A stretch of DNA of 64,000 nucleotides from Azadirachta indica (GCA_022749755.1 CM040441.1:19903475-19967474), one strand, 5' to 3'. Counted from the stretch's first letter, positions 48,246 to 62,563 are shown. The notes: generated by a model not told the origin, from the sequence alone. Numbers and translations are program-made.

Positions 48246-48669
48246 AAATTTAATCGTAAGAAAGTGTTTTTATTTTTTAATATATTAATAATTATCATTA
48301 ATTTATTTTTTTTATAATTAAATTCTTTTGTTTCATGCTTAGGTTCAAATTCTTCAACAAAACTATAAAATATAATGTTAATTTTTAATTTTAATTTACT
48401 AGCATAGATAGTATATATTAATTTGTAAAACAATAAAATCAAATTATGAATTTAAAGTTTTTTAAAGTTTATTATTTTTTTTTAAGATATGGATATATTC
48501 ATAAGACATCCGCAAGTATATGGTTATTAATGAATATCCTTTTAGGAGGATATAAATATTAAATTTAATATCGGCTACGGATATAAATATAAATTTTGTT
48601 GTAGGACACAGATATGGATATCAAAGTGTTCATGGCGTATCCTATCCATTGCCATCCCTTATGAGGTTT

Positions 48670-51600
48670 GCTTTGCTTTTTTTTGGTTTGAAGATAAAAT
48701 TATGTTGGTCTATTGGATGGTAAATTTTATATATTGCTTAAGAATTTTTGGGTGCTTATGAGCTATATGTTAAATTGAATAAAGAATTAATTTTTGCTAT
48801 GTGGCTATTACGTGTAATGTTCGAATTAGCAAAAGTAGTTTTCCATATAATTTTTATCAAGCTTCTGCATGCTTGAGTGCTTATTGTAGATATATTTTCT
48901 AAGTAATTTTTATCAATAGCTTTTGCATGCTTGAGTATTTGTTGTTCACGTTATACAAGAGCTACTAAGTATGAATATATAGCTTCATAAAGTTGGTAAA
49001 CCATAAAAGGAAGGATATTTTCGTTTGTATTGTGAATAGCTGCTGATTATTTTTGCATGCTCTGTTATGTTTTGCTTTAGAAGAAGTGTTGGCTATTATT
49101 GGTTTTGTGTGCTTTCAGCAAAATGATTATGACCCAAATTTTGTTCTACACACCCACGCATAATCCATCTTTCGATTCATTGCAAATTTCTTTTTGTTAT
49201 TCAAAGGACTAAAGCTTTAGTCTTTAATCTCGACTTGTTTTGTGACGATCAAAGTCCCATCCCTAAATTACTGGCTACCTGCCACCTGAATGGAACCCAT
49301 ATATATATATATATATATATTTTTAATGTTTTGATATATATTAAAGAAAGATCAAGAGAGATCAAGAAAGCAAGACGTAAGCCAATAAGAAGAAGGGGGA
49401 GTTCCAAGTAGGAAAAAGCTCTCAAAAGGGTGTTATCTTCTTCTATCTTTATGATTTTGTCCTATATTTTATTTCTTTTCATTATTTTTTTTGGTAGATA
49501 ATTTTTTTTTTCTTATTAGAGTTAAGGATGAAACCCTAATTAGATCTTTCATAGAGATTTGTAAAGTTAATTACCGTAATTTTCACATTATGTTTAAGGA
49601 TTAATATTGCACATTTAAATTATTTGGGACTGAAATATTTATGATTTAAACATGTGATATGTTGACGCAAGATTTAAGCACTACACCAATCCATTTTCTT
49701 AAATACTTATAATATGAATGAATTATAATAACATGATAACCACATCAATTTAATTGTTATTGTATAATATTTTTATATTCATAGTGTTTAATAGATTCTT
49801 GACATGATAATAATAGCCTACACCAAACGTTATTACATGTTTTAGAATAAGTGAATTTAAAACGCATACCAACATTAAATTCATAATCATTGAATAACTA
49901 ATGCTTATAATTAAATTACATGTTAAGATAATTGTTACCATATGAAGTTAAAAATTTTTTATTACGTAAATATACCGTAAAAATGACAATTAATGGTCAA
50001 TTTTTGAACCCTAATGTTTTTTTTCCCTTGGTTGATTTCATTCTCATGCATGATTACTACTCTCTACGTAATTTCTTTATATTATTTTAATTAAATTTGA
50101 TTTCATGTCATTTATTATGTATTCATATTAGAATTTTTGCATTCATTTTAAAGTTTACTAACAAAAGAAATATTAATCTAACATGTTCTCTGTAAAATTA
50201 ATCTTGTAGAATTATTTATCATACTATAATTAGTTTGTATACTTATGAGTTTTAATTTAAATTGTATAATACTTAATTTAATTGAACAAAAATTTTACGA
50301 AAACTATAATGAACTGTTACTCCTATCAAATAGATCGATGAACTCTAAATCGAATTTTACAAAAATAGTAATGCTACTAACACTTTTTTAAAGAGTTAAC
50401 TTAATTAATAATATATATTTTTATTAAGTAAAAGACAAAAATAAAAATTATTCTATTTAAATGAAAAGTAAAATATTTATATCAATATTATAATTAGTCA
50501 AATAATATAGCATGTTTATTTTGATCCTTATACTAACAATCACACTTTCTTTTTTATTTTATCAAAGAAGAAGCAAAAAATTAAAAAATCCCTCTACTCA
50601 GACTTGAATTGGTTTCTCAACATGAACAATTATCAAGTTGCCAGCTATGATAGTGAAAAAGTCATGTCTCACAAATGAATATTAATTACTATAAATTTCA
50701 TAAAGCCCCTATACTTTGAATGATATATATTTATATATAAATATATTTAAATAAACCCTTCTTATCAATTTTTAATGATATATTTATTTCTTAAAATTAC
50801 AGTTAATATACAAGTAAAATTTAATATTTGATATTATCATTTTTCTTTCAAAAATTAATACACCTAATAGATCAAAATTAGTTAAAATTTTAATTAAAAT
50901 AAAATATTTTTTATTTTAAAGAAAATAAATAAAATGCATAGAATAAAACTATTTTACAATTTGTTACAATTAATATAAATAAAATGTTATTATTTTTAAC
51001 TAAATAAAACTAACAAACAAAATAATATATATTTCACACATCCTAAATACAAATTAAAAAATGCAACTCAAAACAAAAAATATTGACAAATACCCCATAA
51101 TATTTGGAGTAATAAACAAATACTTCTCTAATGTTGAGGAAAAGGCAAATACCCTCTCACGTCTAATAAATAAGCATATATCCTATTTATTTTTATTTAT
51201 GTTAGTTGACATGTTAGGTTATTATCGTTTATATCACTAAACTTTTATAAAATAACAAAAATAATATATAATTTAGTTAATTATAATAACTTAGTCAATA
51301 TTCAATATTTTTCACAATAAACTATTTTTAATTATAACAATTTATTTCTTATTTTAATATTTTTTACAATATACTAAGAATTAAATAATTTTTTTTTTGA
51401 ATTTATTATTTCAATAAAAAAATTTTAAAAAAATACTATTATTAAAAAAAAATTTAAACAATGAGTTACATCAAACTGACATGTTAAAGTATTTCTAACC
51501 CTCTTATTTTACTTTCTCATTAATAATTTGGTATTTAATTATTGAAAAAATAAATGAAATATTTCTTAACATTTTATTTCTATATAATATATCTATTTAA

Positions 51601-52539
51601 AAAATTATGTTAAATTTCTTATATTTTCTTTAAAAAGTATGAAAATATAAAGAAAAAATAAATATATATATATACGCATATATTTGTATCTATATGGATA
51701 CATACATATTTCATTTATATGCATATGTACATATACACACACATGTAAGTATGTACATGTTACAAATAAAAATAATGAAATTCTCTTCTTTTTTTACATT
51801 TTATATTACTTAACAATAATGTAAAATATATTTAATTGCTAATTTTAGTAACAAATAACATCAAATCTTTTTATATTTTTATAAATTAAAGAATGCAAAT
51901 TAAAACAATTCTCTCTGCATGAATAGTGTGAGGGAAATCAATTTCTTGATATTTTACTTTGAGTACTTATTTTCTTTTATATAAAGATACCTTAATTTTG
52001 AAAAAGAAAAGAAGGGAAAAATAGAGTTAGCAATAAAAAGTAATTAGACATTTTAGTAAAAAATGGGTACATTTTGCTCCTGACAATTTAAGTATAATTT
52101 TCATAAAAAGGTGAACATATTTGTATAATTTTTTAACAAAAAGTTCAGATGAGCGGAAAATCTAGCACATGAAACACCATCCTTTTACCTTTACTTTTAC
52201 TCGAACTCGAAATCATATGAGACTGTCAAACGAATCTCACACCACCTAAGTTATGACCATAGCGGCATATTTGTGTAATTTTCGAATACAACATATATAT
52301 ATATATATATATATCCCTTAGGAGATCATCATATAATCTGCAACACAAGAAAGAACTACGATTACACTCTTGATTTTCAACAGAATGTTATAGCATCCAG
52401 CTTTTGACGATCAATTCCATCGCTATATAAATAGTTTTAATTACAATTGACACACAGAAAAGGGCATGAATCCCATGATAGTTGGAAATATTTTCAGAAA
52501 TAAAGAAAAAATAAAAAGAAAAACGCTTTGTTTTGATAC
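48670..52539. other. AT-rich intergenic DNA, 3.9 kb
   Basis: No gene recognised. Holds (AT)n runs near 49298-49320 and 52287-52312 and many A/T tracts. A purine-rich stretch at 49340-49430 could be an LTR fragment, but no partner was seen. Confidence 0.5.
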
Positions 52540-55500
52540 TTAAAGAACTCCGAAAAAGGGATTATTTATTGCAGAGGTCAGTTCAGAGCCAGCTGAATTG
52601 AGCACCGTGGTGTCAACTTTGTCTCTAGGGAGAAACAAGAACTCATCCCCTTCAGTTTTCTCAAATCCACACAGCTCAAGAAACTCTAGTCCACCTTCTA
52701 GCGAACCAACTCTATCCTGTTAAACACAACAACAGAGAATTATAACATATAAGAACACAGTCGAGCAATCGACAACTATGTGGAGAAGCCAAAACTTGAA
52801 TAATTGCAAGTGTCCCTTGAGATGATTGATCAGAACAAATTTTTAAATGTCCCAAAAAGTTGCATGGCAGTTCATTTGTGAACAAGCAAAAGCTCTTAGA
52901 AAATGACAATAATCTTTTGGGAAATTGGAAGTACTCATAAAGATGATGGTGGATTTGCTATTTCATGGTGGTGGGTTGTGACAAAGATGGCAACTCGTTT
53001 GGAAGCTACAAGTGGAAAGGATGACAAGATAGGAAGTCGGAGACTATGGCAGTAGATGTTAGATAATGGAGATGTGACTCCATTGACATGATTGCTACAT
53101 GTTTGTAGCAGCAGTGGTAATGTTTAAGTCACCCTATACGGTAAGGAAATGAAGATGAAGCGCTTGCACTGTAAAACCAGTAATGGGAGAAAATCGTGCA
53201 TCATGATGTTTCTGTTTGAGAGACAAATCTGCTTACTTCCTTGACAGGAAAATTCTTGCTATTTTGTATTGATTTGGGGAAAATGACTCTCATTGTGACA
53301 GTATGCATTATCTTGTAATTGACTAATATAAATCTACTTTTCCCAGAATACAGACGGTGCCTTGATACAGTTGCAAAAGTTCCGTACCTGAAAGGTTTGG
53401 TTACTGAGTCTGATTTTTCGGAACTTCTCCTCGTTAGGGTTTTTCACTACATTCCCTACATAGGTCAGAAGGGGGTCTGAAATGCTCTCTTCACTTTAGC
53501 ATCATCATCCTGTACCCATTAAAAACAAGTGAACTGGCTGAAACTAATATAAACCAACTTAATGTACTATATGTATTACAGAAAGTTGACAAAGAGGGGC
53601 CAAAAAAAAAAAAGATGCAAAAGAAAGAACAGCAGCAAAACAAACATTAAAATATGAACAAATATATTTATATGCATAGTTCCAAGTAACAACATTTTAT
53701 ATCATAAAAGATGCAACAAGAAACACGCATTTGATTTTCACTGAGCACTTTCTTCTTTCTGGAAGGAAGCAACATCTATGCCAATAATAACAGTTTTTTC
53801 CTCTTTTTCTTTTTAACGTCAAATAGAAGATCTTTGTCAGTTTAACTTGCTAACTTCTGCCCATTGATCAGAGGAAGTATATTTTACATGGCCAACGCAA
53901 TAAGAAGGCACACACGTGTAAAGCCTGACATTACAAACGTTAAAAAGGGACCACTAGTATTCTCGTATACTTGAATATGAAGTAAAAAGCTCAAAATGCA
54001 GAATTATTAATTGCATAAACTGGTCTCATTATTCCTTTCACTCTCATGCAGTTGACGTGCATGAGTGTGAGTGTCCATGTTTGAGCATGCAAATATATAG
54101 ACACAGAGAGACTTTAGCTCCTGTTATACAAGAGGCTAATCTTGCAGCATGGCAAAACTTATTCTAAAATGTATCTTGACTCATTGTTTTATCTACGAAC
54201 ATCAAGGATCCAAAATTTCAGGACAATCAGATATCCCAAATGTCAGCTCTAAGTCCATGAATTTTAACTTGAAGCAGTTGACAACATCTAACATATATGA
54301 TTCCCAATATAGAGTGTAGAAGTGAGGATAACAATTCAAAATTATTTATTCACACAACCAATGAAAGACACCAACAAATTGTAAAGTGAAACCCAAGTAT
54401 GACAAGCAGGTTAGGAATGTAAAGTCCCTTAAGAGTCTTTAACAGCCAAGCAATAATCAAAAGCATGATGCACCACCAACCATCTAATTTTACCTTGTGA
54501 TTCTGCTTAAGAGATCGCAAACACTCCCTCATTCGCTCTACCTTTGTGGCAGGTCTAACAGGCAATGAACTCTGCAGTTTAGATGAAAGAAAGATATATG
54601 ATTCCCAAAAGCATATGGAACATATTTTAAACAGCATGTGTCAGAACCATAATAATAAAAAAACATCCTACCTTTTTCTCCTCAACAACAGGTGCTGAAG
54701 GTTTAGGGGTTGTAGGATCTTCTGGTGGCAATCCAAGTCTCCTCCTCCTTTCTGCCTGTCAAGACATAAATAGATTCAATCAACTATAACAGGCAATTCC
54801 AAATGTAAATAGAAATAAATTATGAGATATAAATTATTCACAAGGACAATTGGAAACCTTGCATATGAAATTTTTCCCATTATCTGTTAGATTAAGAATT
54901 AGTAACGTCTTGACCCAATTAATATCAATAGATATTTGAACACCCCTCTTCCTTTAAATAAAAGATACATGACAATTAAGAATGAAACAAAGGCAGAAAG
55001 CTAGAAGTAACCTTGTCTTCTTCCAATTTCTGACGAATTTTTTCCCTAGCTCTTTTCTCTTCCTCTTTCTCAGCTTTCCGCATGGCCAACAAACTGGTAA
55101 TACCAAATTTTTCATACATATGGAAAACGAATTCACATAATGCATGAAAAGGAACATAGCGTATTAGAATTAAACCAAATGCAAAATGAAGTAAAATAGG
55201 AAGGATATAATAGATAAAAACATACCGCTTTCTTTCATTTTCTTCTTCAATCCGCTTTGCTTCTAGGAGTTCCTTGCCTATTCGAATTCTTTCCTATTAG
55301 AAGAAAAACACTAAAGCTAATTACCCAAATACAGCAATTAAATTTATAGAGGCAAACATATAGGAAAATGTATTTCAAATATAGAATGGTGTTCCAATAT
55401 TACTTTAGAGATAAAGAATTTCTAAAATAAAATTAGCCCACCAGATAAACAATTTCTAAATGAAAATTAGTCCATCAAGGGTTATGTAACATACAAAATC

Positions 55501-57694
55501 AAATAACTGAAAAGGCAAATATTTATTCAGCATTTCAGGGGACATATTTGCATAGAGAATAAAATTTTCTGCAGAAGTGTCTATGTTTGCGTTTAGATTA
55601 TACATATATCTTAAGAAACAATACTTTCTTACTATTAGTGTGCTCATCCATAAGTTTGAATCTTTTAAAAATATGAAGGACCCATGTTCAAGGTCATCAC
55701 AGTGAAGTTAGAAATATAGAATTACCTAGACGCTAAACTGTCTGAAAATTTTGAGGTGTGGCATAAGCTCAATGAAACTTGTATTAAATCAGTCTCCATT
55801 TAATGAAACCACTTATCCAATTGGGAATCCCTTTAATCATATTATCTTCTTACTTTGAAGAATTGTCTTCTTGTCTTATATTTTACAGGACTAGCCAGAA
55901 TTGCCATTCTGCTACCAAACTAAAGTTATTTATCAACAAGAACCAAGCTTCCCAAGGTATCCTCCATCTTTCAATATTAAGTTCTCCCCATCATGTCAGT
56001 GATTATATTACGAAAAACACTGGGCGATTAAGATTAAGAATAAAGGAAAAAAGACCAAAAACTTAAAAATAAAAAAGATTAAATTTAAGATTGCAATACC
56101 AATACAAACCAAACAAGCATTGAGTGCTCAGGTGTCAGCACACATAAACCACGTCCGATATTACACAATCCTGAATAAAGCATATATAGATATTATCTAG
56201 ATTAATCTCACCACTGCTGGTGAAACAAAGCGGTATGCATATAGAAAAGTGTTATATGGATGCATAGAGATAGAAATTGTTGAATATGTCTTTATGTCTT
56301 TATGTATTTGTGTATTTTGTATTTAATATTGCAAGTCACCATAACATATAAAAAGAAAGTTAGAAAACACCTTTTCCTTTTCTCTTTCCATTCTCCTTTC
56401 TTCCTCCTCTTTCTTCTTGCGGGCTCGCTCTCTTAATTATTTACAAGAACAGTAACTAAGAGATGAGAAAGATTGATATGGAAGGTAGAGAATAAGCAAA
56501 ATCTAAATATCAACGATGAATTTTAGTGCTTAAAAGAAATATTATGCATATACTTAAGAGCAGTCAGAGATATGGCAGTTTGTATGAAATGTCTGAGAAA
56601 TTAAAAAAGAAACAGCAAAATTGAATTTTCCAGAACCTTTCAAAAAAATTAACAACAGATATGTTTCATTTAATTGGATAATAGGTTAAACATGAAACAA
56701 GAATCTAACAGCTTCTTTACTTTAGGGAAGATTGAGTGTAGAACCTAAACTAAATCATCTGGCCTAAACAAACAGAAACAAGTTCTAACAGTATGCAGCA
56801 AATAATATCCAGAGAATAGTTTTCTCCTGTTCAGAGATTGTTTCTTTAAAAAAGCAAGCAACTAGGGATTACAAAGGCAATTAGTGAAGAAGGAAGTTGC
56901 ATTAAAATTTGCCACACCTGAGTTCTTGTGCTTTGAGCTTAATTTCTTCCGGTGTAAGAGAAGGTTTAGTAGCCTCCCCACCACTGCTGACAGCTACCTG
57001 AGAGCAAAGAGCCCCATGAGAACAAATAGTCCAACAAGATTAAACCTGAAATGGCGTAACAAACACAAATGCACCCCACATATATCACAAAATAAACTGT
57101 TTGATTTCATGCTCCCAATACATTCATTGTACCCACCAAGTTCAAGAGGGTGGAAAATTTAGAGCTATTCAAACAAAAGAAAGTTCAAAATGAAAGTTTC
57201 CTATATATGTATAACACACATATAAACACACACACACACACACACACACAATTAATCAAATGGCTGAAGTTTACTTGTTTTTTTAAGTGTCGATAAAATA
57301 AATAACTTGAAGCATTAAATGCAAAGGCAATTTGGTGTCTGCCAGCATCATACAGTACACCTCTGCTTTGTGAGGAAAAAAGGGAAAGAACACAAACAAA
57401 GAGTTCTTTCATGGACAAGAGAAAGATGAAAAAACTTATGCACAAGTACAGAGGGAATTTGATGAAGAAGGATTAGAAAATGACTCCCTCCACAAAGCTG
57501 ACAGGGTTATAAAGGAGAAAATTAACTGTTTTATCTTATGTGCAATGCAAGAGCGCATCAGACAACAAATTGCTCAAAGACCATATTCCTATCAGTTGAA
57601 TGGCTAATGGCAACCTGGTTCTTGATACCAGTATGTAACCAGGATTTAAAAACAGAGTAATAATAGGATTTTAAAACTGATAAAAGAAATTATA

Positions 57695-57736
<42 letters not shown>

Positions 57737-60700
57737 TAATAATAATCTAAACAGAGTAACAAATAATTTAACATTATTCAAGCAGGTATTGGAAGATTGC
57801 TGCAAAAATTATTCAAGAAGGATTAGTATTATGTAATATGCATAAAGTTCAGAAGAAACTAAAGTATGGAAAACTTTAGCCGAGAGTTCCACAATTTATA
57901 TAATAGGCCTTGGGAGATTTCCCTGAGCAGTTTGTTTAGGATCAGGTAAAAGCAGATTCAAGGAAAAAACGTTATTAAAAATATTCCAGGTCTTATAGGT
58001 CCCAAAGGAACTACTAAAGTGCAAAGGAAGAACAAAAGAGAATGCCTAATAAAGGCAAAAGAAAAACAAACAATTACAAAAGGGGCTCGCTAAATGCTAT
58101 AAACGCAGGAAAAAAAGATGGTACAGTAATAACCGTAAATAGGCAATTTATTGGTGTCATGATCAATGACACAGAAGATGAAAACGAATCAAACACACTA
58201 TCAGAATCATCTACTACTCGCCCTGAGTCTGATTATTCTTCCAAAGAATGTTTTTTATCAGACAAGTGTTTGTGCAAACCTGCAAGATTATCCTTAAATG
58301 TTGACATGAAAGAGGATAATTTAATATTTCACGTCATCGATAAAATTGATGACCCAAAGGAAAAGGGAACAATCTAGAAAATTTATATTGAAATGGCAAA
58401 AGAGAAAACTCCTAAAATGGAGAAAAATGATAAACATGTTAATTATTGTCTAAAGAGATTATGGAATCTAAAACCTCTCTTCTAAAGATCCAAGTCACAC
58501 AAGAATATCTATGGAAATAGAAAAGGTTAAAAGAGATTTTTGAGAGAGCAAGAAAGACTTTGGCTGGCCTCAAAGCAAAGGTTAATGTGTTAAATCAAGA
58601 CTTAAAAGTCTTTAAAACAAAATCTAAAAGGTAAAAGAACCTGTAGATGAAACTAAGGAGGAGAAATGAATGAAGACCTAATAGGTCAACTGGAATTTGG
58701 CAAAGTTGCAAGAAATGGAATCATTAGCACTTTTGCAAAAGGTAATTATTAAATAATACAAAAAAGGAGTATTATGCTTGATCAACTGATATCTTAAAAA
58801 TGACACTATTATGTCACTATCATTGTCAATCAAGAATTATCATTAAAATCTGTCACTCTAATAGACTCAAGTGCAAACTTAACAAAGACTTGTACAGTCC
58901 AAATACTTCTCAAACAACTCAGATTTTACATTGTCGAGATTAGCTATCCTAGACATACCCAAAAAAAAAAACTCTCCCATTGTTTATAAAGGAAAAACAC
59001 TTATTTTAACTAGAAAAAAGGCTATGGTATCTTACAATGCCATGGAATGTGTTGAATCCAAGCAAAACGTTCATTTTATTTTATATTTTAATTATTTTTA
59101 ACTCAAAAGGCATCCTATATAAAATTGTTTTTGCCTCCCTGGTGGACATCTGGACCACCTTTGTACTCTTGTTTAAACTTTAATATACTGTTCAGTTTCC
59201 TCTAAAAGTAAAAAAAAATAATGAAAAAGAAAATTGATCTTGTGGTGTAGGAAGCCAACTTTCTGCCAATGAGCAAAGTTGCTAGAGCCTTTTATCTTCC
59301 ACGTATAATATGATAGTGTTTAAACAAGATGCAAAAGCATTGGATGCATGTAACAATTAATAATTGCTGGTCCAACATTTAAGAAAATCAAGACATGCAC
59401 ATCTAGATGAGCACGGATATCATACCATGGGCATCTGATCTATGTCTGCGTCATTCTCGTGTTCAACAATCCAATTTACAGCAGCCTCAACACCAACATT
59501 ACCTGAAGATAGAAAACATAACATTCAAATAACTAAAAACACCCCATACTTAGCTTATGATCAAAATTGCAAAAGATGGACATAATGCAAATAAAATATT
59601 TTAACACTACCATCCTTAAATAGTGTCCACAGGAACTTCACATATACTAGAACATTGAAAGTGGCATGTTGTCATAGTACATGAATTAATTTCCAATATC
59701 TAAGAGGATTTATTAATCAATTACTAGATAACTGAAAACAAAGGAATCGTTAATAAAACATGTACTAAGAAAAAGGCAAGTGAAAATGCTGATGCAGTGT
59801 GGGAAGCATTTATTTCTCCTGTGTCTGCTAAGCCTTTTTAAGTTCCAAACTCAACAGACATTTTAGATGTTACGGTTCCACTTCTCATGAATTGTATGTT
59901 CTAAGCCTTACATGGTAAAAAGAAACTGCAGAAAAAAGTTATCAAGGAACTGAACCCAAGAGAAAATAAAATGATTAAGCAAGTTCATTCCCACTTAAGC
60001 AGAGGAACTTCAAGAGGAACCCCTAGCCAATTGCTACAATTGACAAACGAGCATTGTATTCAAAATGCAGCCTCAACCACAAATTAATGAACCATTATTA
60101 AAAAATCTAATAAAAGTCAGGCAATAATATTATCCAATGACCTCACCAGAATAATGAAGTGCCCGGGTTGCCCGTGCCATGGGGAAACCCATTGCCTCTA
60201 GTTCCTCAAGCAGCTTTTTGTCAACCTCAGGCACAACCATTTCTACAGAACAAAAACAGGTAAATTAGTAATTATTCAACGGCAAAAGAAGGAATGAGTA
60301 ATAAACCCAGGAGCCATCTGGCTTATCCAGAAAACAACTGCTACAGCAAGGTAAACGTCCCTGAGAACGTTGATCTTTCTGAACCGGACAACCTATACAA
60401 GCAGCAAAACAATTGACAAATACCAAGAACAATAATAACGTTTCTCTGCACAATCAATCTGACCAAAATAGATTGTTCATGATCACAAACTAATCAATAA
60501 AGATACTCCTTAAGCAACAAAAGACCCTGGAAAAAAAAAATACCAGAAGAAAAATGTACCAACTGAAATGGAAAAATATCAGAGGATAGAGCAACCTTGT
60601 CTACGAGGGCAGACAGATGTAAGAGACTCATTTAAGGAAATTCAAATGATAACATACTACCCCCAATTTCAACATGTAAAGGCATATTACAATTCAGAGC

Positions 60701-61627
60701 CCAGAAAATCCAAACAAATAATAAATCCTGCCATAACAGTATATGCATTTGTCCGCCACCAGGACCAAAGAGATCAAAAGACAATTCAATCGCAAAAGTA
60801 CCTTGTGGCTGCCCATTACCACTTTCATCCACATCCATGGCCTCTCCAGAGTTAGCACTTGCTTTTGGAACTTCTAAACTTATTGGTTTTGCAGCCTCTG
60901 AAGTCTTGTCAACAAAATCAGTATGTCCAGTTCTCTTTGTATGCAAATCACTTTCCTACAAAATCAAACAAAGCCAAAACCTCTAAGAATATGAATAATA
61001 TAATATGCTTTGATATTTTAGGTCTGAAATACACGGGAAATGCTTTCTGGGAAAGCAATGAATAGATGCTTTTTGTTTTCTTCTTACAAACTACTTTCCA
61101 GAAAAGCACCCCCCAATGCACCCCAAAACAAATTAAGAAAAATATATTAAAAGAGAAAAACTTAAATGTTCACAAGCAGGATCGCACAATTCTAAGTCCT
61201 TGTTCGGTCACCCCAGGTTCAATTAACCACAAAGTTCTTCTATCACATTACAAAAACTTGGAAACCCTAGAATATAACTATTCCCACTTCCAATTAACCA
61301 CAAAATTCTTCTACCATATTACAAAAATTCAGCAACCCTACAATAGAACTATACCCTACCGATGGTCAAATTCCAATACCCACATTAGAATTCAACACAC
61401 AAGTTAGGAAAATTCAAAATCAAATTGTAAACACATAGCATGAATTTGAGACTTAGTACTATTTTTGATCGGCAAGGTTTGCCGCAAGCAGTGCAAACTA
61501 AATTGAGAACAGCTTCGGTGGACTCAGAGAAGTTAGAGTGAGAAGTAAGCTCCGCGTGCTCTTGCGCTTCCTGTACGGACTTCAACAGAGCTCCACAGTC
61601 TCCGCACTGCAACGATACCCCCGCCAT
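52540..61627 (-). CDS. Zinc-finger/UBA/PUB-domain protein (frame breaks in exons 7 and 11)
   Basis: Likely ubiquitin-binding adaptor of the CDC48/p97 system (inferred from domains). Exons on -: 61627-61460, 60955-60802, 60242-60147, 59502-59426, 56997-56918, 56431-56371, 55293-55225, 55093-55012, 54755-54672, 54571-54494, 53509-53388, 52716-52540. Order of domains: two C2H2-like fingers (CGDC...HAELTSH; CTAC...HTKRTGH); a UBA domain (exons 3-4, [19 protein letters not shown]); a long charged coiled coil (exons 5-8, [16 protein letters not shown]); and a C-terminal PUB domain (exons 10-12, [33 protein letters not shown]). The intended product is 414 aa, matching the length I recall for At1g04850. 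As given, exon 7 has one extra A (- strand CTAGAAAGC) that leads to a stop, and exon 11 has two extra C (or one too few) leading to TGA after AFQTPF. A second ATG lies one codon upstream of the start chosen. Confidence 0.88.
57695..57746. repeat. (AAT)n microsatellite
   Basis: About 16 AAT units with one interruption. Confidence 0.95.
58042..59060 (+). pseudogene. Reverse-transcribing-element remnant, antisense in an intron
   Basis: A 111-codon lysine- and serine-rich open frame (58042-58377) is followed by broken frames. At 58850-58900 a stretch reading VTLIDSSAN resembles the aspartic-protease active-site region (D-S/T-G-A) of retroelements or plant pararetroviruses, with the catalytic glycine position changed to S. 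A LVQSKYF-like block follows in another frame. RT is not seen. Which group it belongs to (Gypsy or endogenous pararetrovirus) cannot be decided here. It is dead: stops and shifts are frequent. Confidence 0.4.
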
Positions 61628-61639
61628 CACTGCTTCTGC

Positions 61640-62000
61640 AAATCAATTTTCTGTTTGGATCTCGGAATTGGAGATACCTAACCTACAGGAGCCCTTTGAT
61701 TTCCGACGATCGTATGCTATTATTTGTTGTTTTTGTAGCTGACGTTACTTCACTTGCCTTGAGGGATTTGCAGCCAAATTTGTAATTTGGTGCCTACAAA
61801 ACCCTTAAATTGTGTTAAAATGTATACTTTCAAAATTGTTGCAAAATTATTTCAAATTAGATTAGAAATTACTCAAATTATCTAATATCTACCCTACCCT
61901 CTCTCGACACCTGAAAAGATTAGTTTAGTATTAAGGCATTATAACTTTATATTACAATAATTGGGAGACGAAATCATTACATGCTAAATATCAATATAAA
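61640..62000. other. 5' flank of the UBA/PUB gene
   Basis: Likely promoter and 5' UTR of the gene on -. No defined motif can be supported. Confidence 0.4.
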
Positions 62001-62563
62001 AGGGGAAATCTTTAGTTTGGACTACTGTTCACCCCTATTTATCACATTTCACCACATAACAAAAATTTTATTTTTTTTTTATCAAACAGATTTTTTGGAC
62101 CATTTTACTCTCATGATCAACTTAATAAATATTTTTAGTACATCAACTTAAAATTGTAATGTTGAAAGTGCTCAAGAATATTGTATAAACAACACTCGAA
62201 AGTGCATAGATGTACTTTTGTGTGTCATGTATATCACACTTTCAAGAACGATAACTCATTGGTATAGTTTTGTTCTCCTCAAAAGAGTAAGGCTTGAGTA
62301 TGTTTGAAAGTATGGTATAAACTACACACGAAAGTGTAATTTCTAGTGCACTTTTGAGTGTCGCATATATAAAATTTTTCAAGCATATTGTCTTTTGTAC
62401 TTTCGAGTTTGCACTAAAAAAGTATCATATTTGAAAGTATTTTTATATGATTCAAATTTTTTGGATAAAAAAATTTTGTGTTTTGTCAATTCGAAAAATC
62501 TTTTGTTATATTATTGTCTTGCATAAAATGGGGAGGGGGTGGTCCAAATGGAAATTTTTCCCT
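62001..62563. mobile_element. Inverted-repeat element, Mutator-like MITE
   Basis: Left end 62001-62040 (AGGGGAAATCTTTAGTTTGG...) matches in reverse complement 62524-62563 (...GGTCCAAATGGAAATTTTTCCCT). Arms are short, about 40 bp, and diverged. The interior repeats CGAAAGTG/CACTTTCG-like motifs in both orientations, reminiscent of the element at 10396-10966. No clean target duplication. Confidence 0.6.

Larger units (their letters stand above)
56998..59425 (-). other. Intron 4 of the UBA/PUB gene, 2.4 kb, with repeats and a retroelement remnant
   Basis: Large intron between exons 4 and 5. Holds a (CA)n run near 57226-57250, an (AAT)n run at 57695-57746, and coding remnants on the opposite strand at 58042-59060. 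Confidence 0.8.

Noticed and set aside
54350..55157. 95- and 67-codon frames on -
   Set aside because: They run through exon-intron borders of the UBA/PUB gene, in part in the wrong frame; the spliced reading is better supported.
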